Below, piece after piece: positions 41,111 to 51,200 of a stretch of 64,000 nt of DNA (the stretch's first letter is position 1; every line of letters begins with the position of its first letter). The translations under genes and the position numbers were made by a program. The notes below the pieces were generated by a model that had not been told where the DNA came from, did not search any database, and saw only the letters and a list, made by a program, of their open reading frames with translations. The stretch spans positions 434,001-498,000 of the forward strand of contig NZ_KQ947989.1 in assembly GCF_001513975.1 (NCBI RefSeq), written 5' to 3'. Source of the stretch: Streptomyces curacoi (GTDB taxonomy: Bacteria; Actinomycetota; Actinomycetes; Streptomycetales; Streptomycetaceae).

Positions 41111-42436
41111 TCAGACGGATGCCGTACGGCGGGCCAGCAGGGAGCGGTGGATCTCCCCGGCGCGGATCGCGGTGGTCGACAGCAGGGTGGAGGTGAGTCC
41201 GTGGGTGTGCTCGGTACTGCCCTGCAGATAAATCCCCGCGGTGACATCGGGCGCGGTCTCCACGCGATGGTCGCGGGCGACGCGGATCGCGTCCCCGTCG
41301 TCGCGCAGGCACACCTTGGCCGCCTCACCGAGCAGGGCGGTGAGGTCGCGGGGCCGGTAGCCGGTGGCGTGCACGAGCACATCGGCCTCCAGGACCTGCT
41401 GGTCCCCGGTCGGCAGGAACTCCACCGAGACGTCGAGGGGGCCGTCGCCGCGCTGCAGGACGTCACGGATGCGGGAGACGTTGAGGAAGCGCAGCCGCTC
41501 CCGGCCGGTGACCTTCTCCTGGTACGCGGTGGCGTACAGGGACTCGATCAGCTCCATGTCTACGACGGAGTAGTTGGTGGAGCGGTGATAGTCGAAGAGG
41601 GACTGTTTGACCTCGGAGGGCGCCCCGAAGTACACGTCCACCGCCTCGGGGTCGAAGATGCGGTTGGCGAACGGGCTGTCGTCGGCGGGCGTGTAGCCGT
41701 ACTTGGCGAACACCGCGCAGACCTCGGCCTCCGGGAAGGAGCGGTGCAGGAAGTCGACCGTCTCGGCGGCGCTCTGCCCCGCGCCGAGGACGACCGCGCG
41801 GCGCACCGGCGCACCGGAGGCGGCCAGTTCGGTCACGCGCGGCAGTAACTGGCTGTTGTGCCAGATGCGTTCGGAGAGCTCGACGCCGGGTGGCACATGG
41901 GGTTCGAGGCCGACCGCCACGCTGATGTCGCGGGCGCGGTGGGTGATGTGGCGGTCGGGGCGCTCCGGGTCACGGCTCACCACCTCGAAGTGCGTCACCG
42001 TGCCCGTGTCGTCGCGCACGGGGTCGATGGCGGTCACCTCGCTGTCGTACGCCACGAGATGCCGCACCCGCTCGGCGGCCCACTCGAAGTACTCGTGGAA
42101 CTCGACGCGCAGCGGGAAGAGGGTCTTCTGGTTCAGGAAGTCGATCAGCCGGCCGCGCTCGCGCAGGAAGCACAGGAAGCTGAAGTCGCTGGCCGGATTG
42201 CGCAGCGTCACAAGGTCCTTGAGGAACGACACCTGCATCGTGGCGTCGTCGATGAGCATGCCCCGGTGCCAGCCGAAACGCGGCTGGCGCTCCAGGAAAA
42301 GGGCGTTGGTCCGACGGTCGGCCGCAAGGTTCGCGTTGTGTTCGTCAATCGCTATGGCCAGGGCCAGATTTGACGGCCCGAAGCCGATTCCGAGGACGTC
42401 GTAGGTGGTGTCCGATCCCATGAGCGGTGACTTCAC
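41111..42436 (-). CDS. L-ornithine N5-monooxygenase (SidA/PvdA/CchB type)
   Basis: 441 residues from GTG 42436, chosen because GGGAGG lies about 8 nt upstream; ATG 42421 is an internal alternative. Flavin- and NADPH-dependent N-hydroxylation of ornithine (or lysine) as hydroxamate precursor. FAD site VLGIGFGPSNLALAIAIDEH, then FLERQPRFGWHRGMLID, MQVSFLKDLVTLRNP; NADPH site VLGAGQSAAETVDFL; C-terminal VLVHATGYRPRDL. Divergent from the formyltransferase across an iron box, so both are iron-repressed. Together they should make N5-formyl-N5-hydroxyornithine, matching the pocket predicted in the NRPS at 48202-56088. Confidence 0.92.
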   Translation of the reverse strand: MKSPLMGSDTTYDVLGIGFGPSNLALAIAIDEHNANLAADRRTNALFLERQPRFGWHRGMLIDDATMQVSFLKDLVTLRNPASDFSFLCFLRERGRLIDFLNQKTLFPLRVEFHEYFEWAAERVRHLVAYDSEVTAIDPVRDDTGTVTHFEVVSRDPERPDRHITHRARDISVAVGLEPHVPPGVELSERIWHNSQLLPRVTELAASGAPVRRAVVLGAGQSAAETVDFLHRSFPEAEVCAVFAKYGYTPADDSPFANRIFDPEAVDVYFGAPSEVKQSLFDYHRSTNYSVVDMELIESLYATAYQEKVTGRERLRFLNVSRIRDVLQRGDGPLDVSVEFLPTGDQQVLEADVLVHATGYRPRDLTALLGEAAKVCLRDDGDAIRVARDHRVETAPDVTAGIYLQGSTEHTHGLTSTLLSTTAIRAGEIHRSLLARRTASV

Positions 42437-42472
42437 CGTGGCATCGCCTCCCTCAGGCAGCCACATGTTAGA

Positions 42473-42491
42473 TAAGGTTAGCCTAACCTTG
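42473..42491. promoter_or_regulatory. Iron box between hydroxylase and formyltransferase
   Basis: AAGGTTAGCCTAACCTT core is a near-perfect palindrome; on the minus strand CAAGGTTAGGCTAACCTTA matches 16 of 19 positions of the DmdR1/IdeR box. It lies 37 bp from the hydroxylase start and 29 bp from the formyltransferase start, so one site can repress both. Confidence 0.92.
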
Positions 42492-42519
42492 CAATGGAGC
42501 CGCCGGAGGGGAGAACCGC

Positions 42520-43473
42520 ATGCGCGTCGCCATGTTCGGCTATCAGACCTGGGGTCACCGCACACTCCAGGCCCTGCTGGACTCCGACCACGAGGTCGTC
42601 CTCGTGGTCACGCACCCCAAGAGCGACCACGCCTACGAGAAGATCTGGGACGACTCCGTCGCCGAACTGGCCGAGAAGAACGACGTCCCCGTACTCCTGC
42701 GCAACCGTCCCGACGACCCCGAACTCCTCGCCGCGGTGCGCGGCGCCCGGCCCGACATCCTCGTCGCCAACAACTGGCGCACCTGGCTGCCGCCGGAGCT
42801 CTTCGACCTGCCCCCGCACGGCACGCTCAACATCCACGACTCGCTGCTGCCCTCCTACGCCGGCTTCTCCCCCATCATCTGGGCGCTGATCAACGGCGAG
42901 GAGCGGGTCGGCGTCACCGCGCACCGTATGAACGCCGAGCTGGACGCCGGGGACATCCTGGTGCAGCGCTCGGTGGTGGTGGGGCCGGCCGACACCGCGA
43001 CGGACCTGTTCCACCGGACCGTCGACCTCATCGCGCCGATCGTGCGCGAGTCGCTCGACCTCATCGCCTCCGGCAGGGCCGCCGCCCACTGGCAGCCGCA
43101 GGACCGCAGCCGGGCGAGCTTCTTCCACAAGCGGTCGCTCCAGGACAGCCGGATCGACTGGACCTGGCCCGCGGAGCGCCTGGAGCGTCTCGTACGGGCA
43201 CAGTCGGACCCGTATCCCAACGCGTACACGTTCCATCGCGGGCAGCGGCTCAGGATCGTCTCGGCCGCCGTCTCCGAGGGCCGTTACGGCGGCACTCCGG
43301 GCCGCATCTTCATCCGTGAGGGCGACGGTGTCGTCATCGTGGCCGGCGCGGACGCCCACACGGGCCGCCATCCGGGGCTGCTCGTCAAGCGGCTGCGCAC
43401 CGACGACGGCACGGAGTACGCGGCGACCGACTACTTCCGCACGATGGGCGGCTACCTGACGGCGCGTGCGTGA
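42520..43473 (+). CDS. N5-hydroxyornithine formyltransferase (CchA-like)
   Basis: 317 residues, methionyl-tRNA formyltransferase fold. It should transfer a formyl group from 10-formyl-tetrahydrofolate to N5-hydroxyornithine. The catalytic Asn-His-Asp set is visible: HGTLNIHDSLLPSYAGFSPI (Asn, His) and MNAELDAGDILVQR (Asp). The C-terminal FMT-like subdomain (GGTPGRIFIREGDGVVI) is present. ATG 42520 has GGAGGGGAGAAC upstream. Divergent from the hydroxylase and controlled by the shared iron box. Confidence 0.9.
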   Translation: MRVAMFGYQTWGHRTLQALLDSDHEVVLVVTHPKSDHAYEKIWDDSVAELAEKNDVPVLLRNRPDDPELLAAVRGARPDILVANNWRTWLPPELFDLPPHGTLNIHDSLLPSYAGFSPIIWALINGEERVGVTAHRMNAELDAGDILVQRSVVVGPADTATDLFHRTVDLIAPIVRESLDLIASGRAAAHWQPQDRSRASFFHKRSLQDSRIDWTWPAERLERLVRAQSDPYPNAYTFHRGQRLRIVSAAVSEGRYGGTPGRIFIREGDGVVIVAGADAHTGRHPGLLVKRLRTDDGTEYAATDYFRTMGGYLTARA

Positions 43474-43528
43474 ACTGACGCTCCGTCAACTGCCTCAGCA
43501 ATCAGGCCACTTGACCGAAAACCGTTGT

Positions 43529-43547
43529 TGAGGCAAGGCTTACCTTG
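43529..43547. promoter_or_regulatory. Iron box upstream of the binding lipoprotein
   Basis: TGAGGCAAGGCTTACCTTG, with perfect inner palindrome GCAAGG-CTTA-CCTTGC, matches the DmdR1/IdeR box at about 12 of 19 positions, 53 bp before the start at 43600. Weaker than the other two boxes but well placed. Confidence 0.75.
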
Positions 43548-43599
43548 CTTTACTGACGGCCGTACCACTCCTGCCTGTCACCGGCGACAAGGGACGCAC

Positions 43600-44616
43600 A
43601 TGCCGAGAAAGCTCCTCACCACCCTTCTCACCGTCACCCTGGCCGCCGGACTGGCAGCCTGCGGCTCCGTCAAGGACGACTCCAACACCTCCTCGGACAC
43701 CTCCGGCGAAGCGAAGGCGGACTCCTCGTCCGCCTTCCCGGTGTCCATCAAGCACAAGTTCGGCACCACAAAGATCTCCAAGGCGCCGGAGCGGATCGTG
43801 GTGATCGGCAACGGCGGTACCGACGACATCGACGCGCTGTACGCCCTGGGTGTCACGCCGGTCGCCATCTCCAAGGACGCCCTCACCAAGGACGGCGTCT
43901 ACCCCTGGCTGAAGGACGAGATCGACACCGGCAAGACCGAGCTCCTCGACACGCTGACCGCCGTCGACTACGAGAAGGTCGCCTCCCTCCAGCCCGATCT
44001 GATCCTCGCCACCTCCGACTTCACCCTGGACAAGGACTACAAGAAGCTCGCCGCGGTGGCACCGACCATCGGGTACGAGACGGCCTGGGGTCAGCAGAGC
44101 TGGCAGGAGCATGTGCAGGTGGTCGCCAAGGCCGTCGGCAAGGAGGAGCAGGGCGAGCAGGTCATCAAGGAGACCGAGGACAGGATCGCCGCGGTGAAGG
44201 CGAAGCATCCGCAGCTGGAGGGCAAGACGTACAGCCTCTCCATCGGCAACACCCCGGCCAAGATCTTCACCATCGCGTCCGAGGACGACTTCGCCGCCAA
44301 GCTCATGAGCGAGGTCGGGATGAGCCTGACCCCGACCGTGAAGAACATCAAGACCGTCAACGGCAGCCCCACCGGCGAGCTGTCCTTCGAGCAGCTCGAC
44401 AAGCTCGACGCCGATCTGGTGGTCATCGCGTTCACCACGCCGGACCTGAAGAAGGCCTTCGAGGCCAGTGACCTGGTGAAGAACATGTCCGCCGTGAAGG
44501 ACGACCGGTACGTCGTGACGGACGTGGCGACCATCAGCCAGCTGCGCAGCCCGTCCGCGCTGGGTATCCCCTGGGCCCTGGACAACCTGGAGGCCGGGTT
44601 CAAGAAGCTGGACTGA
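43600..44616 (+). CDS. Iron-siderophore-binding lipoprotein (FecB/CchF type)
   Basis: 338 residues. Lipoprotein signal MPRKLLTTLLTVTLAAGLAA followed by lipobox Cys at about 21, then an acidic Ser-rich linker. Class III substrate-binding protein: APERIVVIGNGGTDDIDALY, ALGVTPVAI, VASLQPDLILATSDFTLD, TPTVKNIKTVNGSPTGELSF, ISQLRSPSALGIPWALDNLE. It should capture the ferric form of the siderophore for an ABC importer whose permeases are not in the window. Preceded by an iron box and followed by a strong terminator. Confidence 0.93.
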   Translation: MPRKLLTTLLTVTLAAGLAACGSVKDDSNTSSDTSGEAKADSSSAFPVSIKHKFGTTKISKAPERIVVIGNGGTDDIDALYALGVTPVAISKDALTKDGVYPWLKDEIDTGKTELLDTLTAVDYEKVASLQPDLILATSDFTLDKDYKKLAAVAPTIGYETAWGQQSWQEHVQVVAKAVGKEEQGEQVIKETEDRIAAVKAKHPQLEGKTYSLSIGNTPAKIFTIASEDDFAAKLMSEVGMSLTPTVKNIKTVNGSPTGELSFEQLDKLDADLVVIAFTTPDLKKAFEASDLVKNMSAVKDDRYVVTDVATISQLRSPSALGIPWALDNLEAGFKKLD

Positions 44617-44633
44617 CCGCCCGAGGGGGAGCG

Positions 44634-44673
44634 AAGGAGGGGCGGGGTGCCGTGGGGCACCCCGCCCCTCCTT
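44634..44673. terminator. Bidirectional terminator hairpin
   Basis: Perfect 18-bp stem: AAGGAGGGGCGGGGTGCC at 44634-44651, loop GTGG, complement at 44656-44673. It lies between the convergent stops of the binding protein (44616) and the NRPS operon (44675). Confidence 0.9.
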
Positions 44674-44674
44674 C

Positions 44675-47600
44675 TCATAGGTCGTTCAGTGCGGAGTCGA
44701 CCTCTTCCGCCGACATGCCCTCGATCTCCAGATGGATCGCGGCCACCTGTTCGAGACGTCCGGGCGTCTCCTCCTCGGCGCAGAGCCGTTTGGCCATGCC
44801 GCCGGCCGTCAGGGTCGCGAAGAGGGACCGTACGGAGACCTCCGAGGTGTCCAGGGCCTCGCGCAGCCGGCCGACGATCACGGTGGCGAGCACCGAGTCC
44901 CCGCCGAGGGCGAAGAAGCCGTCGTCGAGGCCGACGCGTTCGACGCCGAGGACGTCCTGCCAGACCCGGGCCACGACCGTCTCCAGGGCGGTGCCGGGTG
45001 CCCTGTGCTGTTCCGTGTCCGCCACCCGCCACAGCTCCTGTACGGCGCGGCGGTCGAGCTTGCCGTTGGAGGTGAGCGGCAGTTCCCCGGTGACGGCGAT
45101 CCGCGCCGGGACCATGTGGGGTGGCAGCACCGAGCGCGCGAACTCCCGCAGCTCGGCCTCGGCCGTTCCCGTGTCGGCGGCCACCGCGGCCACCAGCTGG
45201 ACGCCCTGCCCCCGGGTCAGCCCGGCGACGGCACGCCGTACGGCGGGGTGTCCGGCGAGCGCCGCCTCCACCTCGCCCAGTTCGATCCGGAAGCCGCGCA
45301 GCTTGACCTGGTGGTCGCGGCGGCCGAGGAACTCCAGGGTGCCGTCCGGCCAGTACCGCGCGAGGTCACCGGTGCGGTACCAGCGCACCCCGCCCGCCTC
45401 GGTGAACTTCTCGGCCGTGCGCCCCGGGTCGGCCCGGTAGCCGAGCGCCACCCCGTCCCCGCCGATCCACAGCTCTCCCTGCACCCAGTCCGGGCAGTCC
45501 CGTCCATGGGCGTCGACGACCCGGCAGCGGACGTTGCGCAGCGGGGTGCCGTACGGCACCGACCGCCAGTGCGCGGGGACTTGGCCACCTGTCACCTCAC
45601 AGAGGGTGGAGTGGATGGCGGTCTCCGTCGTCCCGCCGAGACCGGTGAACCGGCAGCCGGGCGCCCGCTCGGCCAGGCGCCCCGGCAGGTCGGTCCCCAC
45701 CCAGTCGCCACCGAGCAGCACGACCCTCAGGCCGCTGAGTTCGCCGGGCGCGGTGGCGAGCAGGAGCATGTCGAGGAGCGGGGGCACGCAGTTGACGAGC
45801 GTCACCCCGCGCGTGCGCACCAGGCCGGCCCACTGGCGCGCCTCACGCCGGTCGTCCTCGGCCACGAGCACGACTGCGCCGCCCGCGCTCAGCAGCCCGA
45901 AGATGTCGTAGACGGAGAGGTCGAAGTCCAGGGCGGACAGGGCGAGACAGCGGTCCGACGCGCCCACGCCGAAGCGGTCGTTGAGGTCGTCGACGGTGTT
46001 CATGGCCGCCCGGTGCGGCACTTCGACGCCCTTGGGCTCCCCGGTGGACCCGGAAGTGAACAGAACGTACGCGGGCTGCTCCTCTTCCACCGTCACCGGA
46101 CCGGAAAGGGGTGCACGGGCCGTCGCCTCGGCGACCGGCAGGGCGTCGAGACCCTCGACCGGGCGCCCGTCGGTCAGCGCGACACGGAACCCAGCGGTGG
46201 TACGGATGCGGTCGCGGCGGGCGGCCGGCTGCTCGACGCCGATCGGCACGTAGGCGGCGCCCGCGGCCAGCACACCCAGTACGGCGGTGATCTGGTCGGG
46301 CCCCTTCGGGAGACTGACCGCCACCGTGTCGCCGGGCCGCACGCCGCGCTCCACCAGGGCGGCGGCGGTGCGCAGCGCGCGGTCGGCCAACTCACCGTAG
46401 GAAAGGGATCCTTGGGCTTCCCACAGCAGGGCGGGGGCATCCGGCTGCTCGGCGGCACGCTCGAAGAACCCCTGGTGCAGCAGGCGGTGGCTGCGCGGGC
46501 CGTCGGTGGAGTTCACCCTGGCGCGGACCGCGGACTGCTCGGCCGGCAGCAGGGCCGGCACCGGCCGCTCCCAGACTGTGTCGTCGGTGCCGAGCCGGGT
46601 GACGAGCCCGTGGAACGCGGCGAACATCGCGTCGACCATGCCGGCCGGGAAGGCGTCCTCGCGGACGTCCCAGTTGACCAGCAGACCGCCGTCGACCTCG
46701 GTCACCTGGGCGTCGAGGAGTACCTGGGGGCCCTGGGAGATGATCCAGACGGGCTTGCCGAAGGACTGCCGTACACCTTGGTCGAAGAGCTCGCCGAGAT
46801 TGAGGGCGCTGGTGAACACCACGGGCGCCAGGACCTGTTCGCCGTTGTGCCGGGACAGGTCCCGCAGCACCTCCACACCCGAGTAGTCGGCATGCGCCGC
46901 GTCGGTGTGCATACGGTCCTGCAGGCGCCGCGCGTGCTCGGTGAACGAGCCGTCCTCGGCCAGGTCCACGTCGAGCAGCACCGAGCTGGTGAAGTCGCCG
47001 ACGAGCAGGTCGACGTCGGGGTGGGAGCCCCTGCGGTCGAACATCGGCACGTTCAGCAGGAAGCGTGGCTGTCCGCTCCAGGCGGCCAGGACCTCCGAGA
47101 AGGCGGTCGCCACCGCCATGGCCGGGGTCAGCCCGTGCTGGTGGGCGCGGGCGGTCAGGCGCCGCTTCTCCTCCGGCGGCAGCCAGTGGTGCCGCCGGGT
47201 CACCCGGGTCGGGTCCGCGCGCTCCGCCTCGGGCACGAGCGGGAGTGCGGGGGCGCCGGCCAGGTCCGGGATCCGCTGCTGCCACCACTTCTGTGCCTGC
47301 TCCCGGCTCAGCCGCCTTACGTGCGCGCGCTCCGCCAGGTACTCCGGGTAGCTCGTGCGGATCGGGGGGAGCGGGGTGCCGGGGTCCTGGTAGAGCTTGG
47401 CGAGATCGGAGAGCAGCACCCGGTAGCTGAGCGCGTCGGCGGCGAGCATGTCGACGTCCACGTGCAGCCGGCTCGTGCCGTCGGGCAGCAGCGAGAGCTG
47501 TACGGAGAAGACCTCACCGGCGGCGATGTCGAGGCGCGCGTGCGAGGAGGAGTGCCGGATGTCCGCCAGCTTGGCGGCCGCCGTTGGACGGCCCAGGGCC

Positions 47601-48154
47601 CGCAGGTCGTTGACGGCCGTCGCGGGGCGGGTGAGGCCGGGCAGGATCTGCTGACGGCCGTCGTCGGTGAAGCGGGCGCGCAGCATCGGGTGCCGGGCCG
47701 CGAGGGCTCGTACGGCCGTGTCGAGCCGGTCGGGGTCGACACCGGGCCCGTCGAACTCGACGTACAGGTGGGCCGCGACGGAGCCGAGCGTGCTCTCCTC
47801 GTCGCGGCCGATCCAGTAGGCGTGCTGCATCACGGCCAGCGGGAAGGGCTCGCGGGGTTCGGGCGCGGGGGCGGCCGGCTCGGGCTGGACCGGCTTGCGC
47901 TCGGCCGGTCCGCCGGCGGCCGGGATGTGGGCCGCCAGCAGCGTCCGCCAGGCGCGCAGGGTCGGCTCCTTGGCCAGCTCCGCGAAGCTGACCCGGATGC
48001 CCTGCTTGCGCCAGCCGCCCGCGATCTTCATCAGGGTGATCGAGTCCAGGCCCCAGGCGATGAGGCTGTCGTCCTCGCTCGGCGCTGCCTCCGAGCCGAA
48101 TGTGTCGGTGACCGAACGGAGCAGCTCGTCCGCGGTCGGGTGGTGCTGCGTCAC
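44675..48154 (-). CDS. NRPS: ArCP-Cy-A-PCP (initiation/heterocyclisation, MbtB-like)
   Basis: 1159 residues, GTG 48154 with GGAGG 7 nt upstream. Domains: aryl-carrier protein 10-75 (DDSLIAWGLDSITLMK, phosphopantetheine Ser38), very like the EntB carrier; heterocyclisation domain about 100-530 with DMLAADALS at 235-243 (DxxxxDxxS replaces HHxxxDG); adenylation domain about 560-1040 (LFTSGSTGEPKG; FDLSVYDIFG); PCP about 1060-1130 (FALGGDSVLATV). Pocket read by eye: D-L-Y-N-L-G-L-I-H, closest to Cy-linked Cys/Ser/Thr pockets; I cannot choose between them. It should load an aryl acid and make an aryl-thiazoline or oxazoline. No thioesterase. It is the last gene of the operon, 47 nt after the preceding one. 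Confidence 0.9.
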   Translation of the reverse strand: MTQHHPTADELLRSVTDTFGSEAAPSEDDSLIAWGLDSITLMKIAGGWRKQGIRVSFAELAKEPTLRAWRTLLAAHIPAAGGPAERKPVQPEPAAPAPEPREPFPLAVMQHAYWIGRDEESTLGSVAAHLYVEFDGPGVDPDRLDTAVRALAARHPMLRARFTDDGRQQILPGLTRPATAVNDLRALGRPTAAAKLADIRHSSSHARLDIAAGEVFSVQLSLLPDGTSRLHVDVDMLAADALSYRVLLSDLAKLYQDPGTPLPPIRTSYPEYLAERAHVRRLSREQAQKWWQQRIPDLAGAPALPLVPEAERADPTRVTRRHHWLPPEEKRRLTARAHQHGLTPAMAVATAFSEVLAAWSGQPRFLLNVPMFDRRGSHPDVDLLVGDFTSSVLLDVDLAEDGSFTEHARRLQDRMHTDAAHADYSGVEVLRDLSRHNGEQVLAPVVFTSALNLGELFDQGVRQSFGKPVWIISQGPQVLLDAQVTEVDGGLLVNWDVREDAFPAGMVDAMFAAFHGLVTRLGTDDTVWERPVPALLPAEQSAVRARVNSTDGPRSHRLLHQGFFERAAEQPDAPALLWEAQGSLSYGELADRALRTAAALVERGVRPGDTVAVSLPKGPDQITAVLGVLAAGAAYVPIGVEQPAARRDRIRTTAGFRVALTDGRPVEGLDALPVAEATARAPLSGPVTVEEEQPAYVLFTSGSTGEPKGVEVPHRAAMNTVDDLNDRFGVGASDRCLALSALDFDLSVYDIFGLLSAGGAVVLVAEDDRREARQWAGLVRTRGVTLVNCVPPLLDMLLLATAPGELSGLRVVLLGGDWVGTDLPGRLAERAPGCRFTGLGGTTETAIHSTLCEVTGGQVPAHWRSVPYGTPLRNVRCRVVDAHGRDCPDWVQGELWIGGDGVALGYRADPGRTAEKFTEAGGVRWYRTGDLARYWPDGTLEFLGRRDHQVKLRGFRIELGEVEAALAGHPAVRRAVAGLTRGQGVQLVAAVAADTGTAEAELREFARSVLPPHMVPARIAVTGELPLTSNGKLDRRAVQELWRVADTEQHRAPGTALETVVARVWQDVLGVERVGLDDGFFALGGDSVLATVIVGRLREALDTSEVSVRSLFATLTAGGMAKRLCAEEETPGRLEQVAAIHLEIEGMSAEEVDSALNDL

Positions 48155-48201
48155 CGGTTCCTCCGAAGTCGTCCGTGGGGGCTCAGAAGTCGTCCAAGGG
48201 C

Positions 48202-51200
48202 TCAGTCGTCGAAGTCGCTCTCGAAGTCGTTCTCTGCGTCGTTCTCGAAGTCGTTCTCGAAGTCGTCGATGTCCTCCTGGGTCAGTTCGACCAGGGGCAG
48301 GTCCGACGGGGTGAGGCCGCCCGCCGGGGAGGCCTCGGCATGCCGGGCGAAGCCGCGCAGGGCGCGCTCCCAGAGCCCGAGCAGGTCTCCCGCCTCGGAC
48401 TCGGTCAGGAAGCCGTCCGGCCAGAACGCGGAGACGTGCAGCCGGAGGCCTCCCGCCTCCTCCACGGCCACGGCGTTGATCTCCAGCCCGAAGGCCGCGG
48501 GCCGCCCCCTCTCCGGCGGCACGCGCAGCATCGGGGCCTCGGGGGCCAGTTCCCAGGGCTCGCCGGCGGCGTCGGACGCGGTGAAGCGCCCGAGGTAGTT
48601 GAAGAGGAGCTGCGGCTGCGGCAGTTTCTCCAGGGCGGGCGCGGTGTCGGGGTTGAGGTGGCGCAGCAGGCCGTAGCCGAGGCCGTGGTCCGGTACGGCG
48701 CGCAGCTGTTCCTTGATCCGCTTGAGTGCCGTGCCCGCGGCCGGACCACCGGACAGCGCCTCGTCGAGGTCCAGCGGGCCGGAGTCGATGCCGACCGGGT
48801 GGAACGTGGTGAACCAGCCGACCGTGGCCGACAGATCGACGCCCTCGGCGATGTCCTCCGCACGCCCGTGCCCCTCCAGGCCGACCAGCAGCGAACGGCC
48901 GGTCGGCTCGCTGCGCCGCTCCCGCCAGGCCGCCGCGGCGAGCGCGAGGGCGGTGAGCAGGACGTCGGGGACGGCGGCGTGGTAGGCGGCGGGCACCGAG
49001 GTGAGGAGGGGGGCGGTGACCTCGTCCGGAAGGGCGAGGGTGCGTTCGCGCAGGCTCCCCGCGGTGCCGAGGTCACGCTCCAGGAAGGGGCGTGACCTTT
49101 CCAACTTGCCGGTCCACCAGGCGAGTTCGCGTACTCGCTCGGGCTTGCTCGCCTCTTCGACCAGCAGCCTGCTCCAGGTGCGGAAGGAGGTGCCGGAGCG
49201 TGGGAGGGGCCGGCCCGACCGCCATGCCTCCGCCAGGTCGGAGGCGATGATCCGCCAGGACACGCCGTCGACGACCAGGTGGTGGGCGACGAGGAGCAGC
49301 CGGCCGGAGTCGGTGAACCAGACGGCCTGGAACATGCGCCCGGCCGCCGGGTCGAGCCGGGCCACGGCGGCGGCCAGCTGATCGTCGAGCGCCGCGTCCC
49401 GCACTCGGCTCAGCAGTTCGCACGCCCGCACCGCTCCTTCGCCAGGCACGGCCAACTTGTCCGTGAGCCGGGCGCGGAGCATGTCGTGGCGGTCCAGCAC
49501 CGCTTGGAGTGCGCCGACGGCGGCGTCGTACGTGAGATCCGGCGGGGTGACGAGCAGGACCGCCTGGGCTAGACCGGCGTAGGAGCCGTCGGGTCCTGCC
49601 GTCCAGCGCATGATCGGGGTGAGTTCCGCCTCGCCGACCGGCTCGTCCACGAGGGCGGTGTCGGTGCGCTCGGCGGAGGCGGCCAGCCCGGCCGGGGTCG
49701 GCGTCTGGAACACCTGCCGCGGCCTGAGGGCGATCCCGGCCTTGCGGGCCAGGGTCACCAGCCGGATGGAGACGATGCTGTCGCCGCCGAGCTCGAAGAA
49801 GTTGTCGTCGACGTCGACGCGCCCCAGCCCGAGGACGGAGGCGAACAACTCGCAGAGCCGCCGCTCGCGTTCGTTCGCGGGCACCCGTGTCGGCGCTGAG
49901 GAGGTCGCTGTCTCGGGCGCGGGCAGTGAACCGCGGTCGACCTTGCCGGAGGGCAGCAGCGGGAAGGCGTCGAGGGCGGTGAGCGTGCGCGGCACCATGT
50001 GCTCGGGCAGTCGTTCCCGGAGCCAGCCGTGCAGGTCGCCGAGGGCGTGGGCGGCCAGGTAGTACCCGGCGAGCTGCTTGACGCCGGGGGCGTCCTCCCG
50101 GATCGTCACCACGCCGCGCCGGACGCCCGGGTGCTGTTCGAGGATCGCCTCGATCTCCTCCAGCTCGACGCGCATGCCGCGGATCTTGACCTGGTTGTCC
50201 GCCCGGCCGAGGAACTCCAGGGTGCCGTCGCGCTGCCACCTCACCAGGTCGCCGGTGCGGTAGAGGCGCTCGCCGGGCGGGCCGAACGGGTCGGCCACCC
50301 AGTGGTCGGCGGTGCGGCGGGGGTCGTTCACATAGCCGCGGCCGAGGTAGACGCCGCCGGCGTACAGCTCGCCGGGCACCCCGACCGGCACCGGCTGCAG
50401 CCGGTCGTCCAGGACGTACAGCCGGGTGTTGCCGTTGGGCCGCCCGATGGAGACGGCGCTGCGGATGGCGCCGGTGCGGTAGACGACGTGGCTGACGCCG
50501 ATGGTGGCCTCGGCCGGTCCGTACCCGTGGTACATCACCGCGGGGCTCGCGGCGCGGAAGCGGGCGAACAACTCGGGGGTGAGCACCTCGCCGCCGCACC
50601 ACACGTGCTTGAGGGAGCGGGCCCGGCGGGCGAAGCCGTCCAGTTCCAGCAGCAGGTCGAGCATCGAGGAGACGAGGTAGGTGAAGGTGACCCGGTGGCG
50701 TTCGACGGTGTCGAGCAGGTAGTCGACGTCGCGTTCGCCGCCGGGTTCGGCGATCACCACGCGGCCGCCGTTCACCAGCGGCAGGAAGATCTCGTTGATG
50801 GAGATGTCGAAGCCGAGCGGCGCCTTGAACAGGGCCGCGTCTCCCGTGCCGAAGCCGAGCAGCTCGCGCTGCCACAGCAGCCGGTGCGCGATGGCCCGGT
50901 GACGGATCATGGCGCCCTTGGGGACGCCGGTGGAGCCGGAGGTGTAGATGACGTACGCGAGCCCTTCGGGATCGACGGGGACGGCCGGGTTGTCCGGGTC
51001 CTCGGGGCCGTCCAGGCCCACCTCCAGGAACGGTGGGGCGTCCTCCCCAAAGACCGTTGCGTCACCCGGCTTGCCCAGCACGGCCGTCAACGCCGCGCTC
51101 CGGCACACCTCGGCGATCCGCCGCGCCGGCCAGGACGGCTCCAGCGGGACGAACGCCCCGCCCGCCTTCAGCACGGCGAGCAGTCCCACGACCATCTCCA

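Noticed and set aside
44732..48598. 1288-codon plus-strand open frame
   Set aside because: Antisense of the ArCP-Cy-A-PCP gene; Gly/Arg/Val-rich with no recognisable motif.
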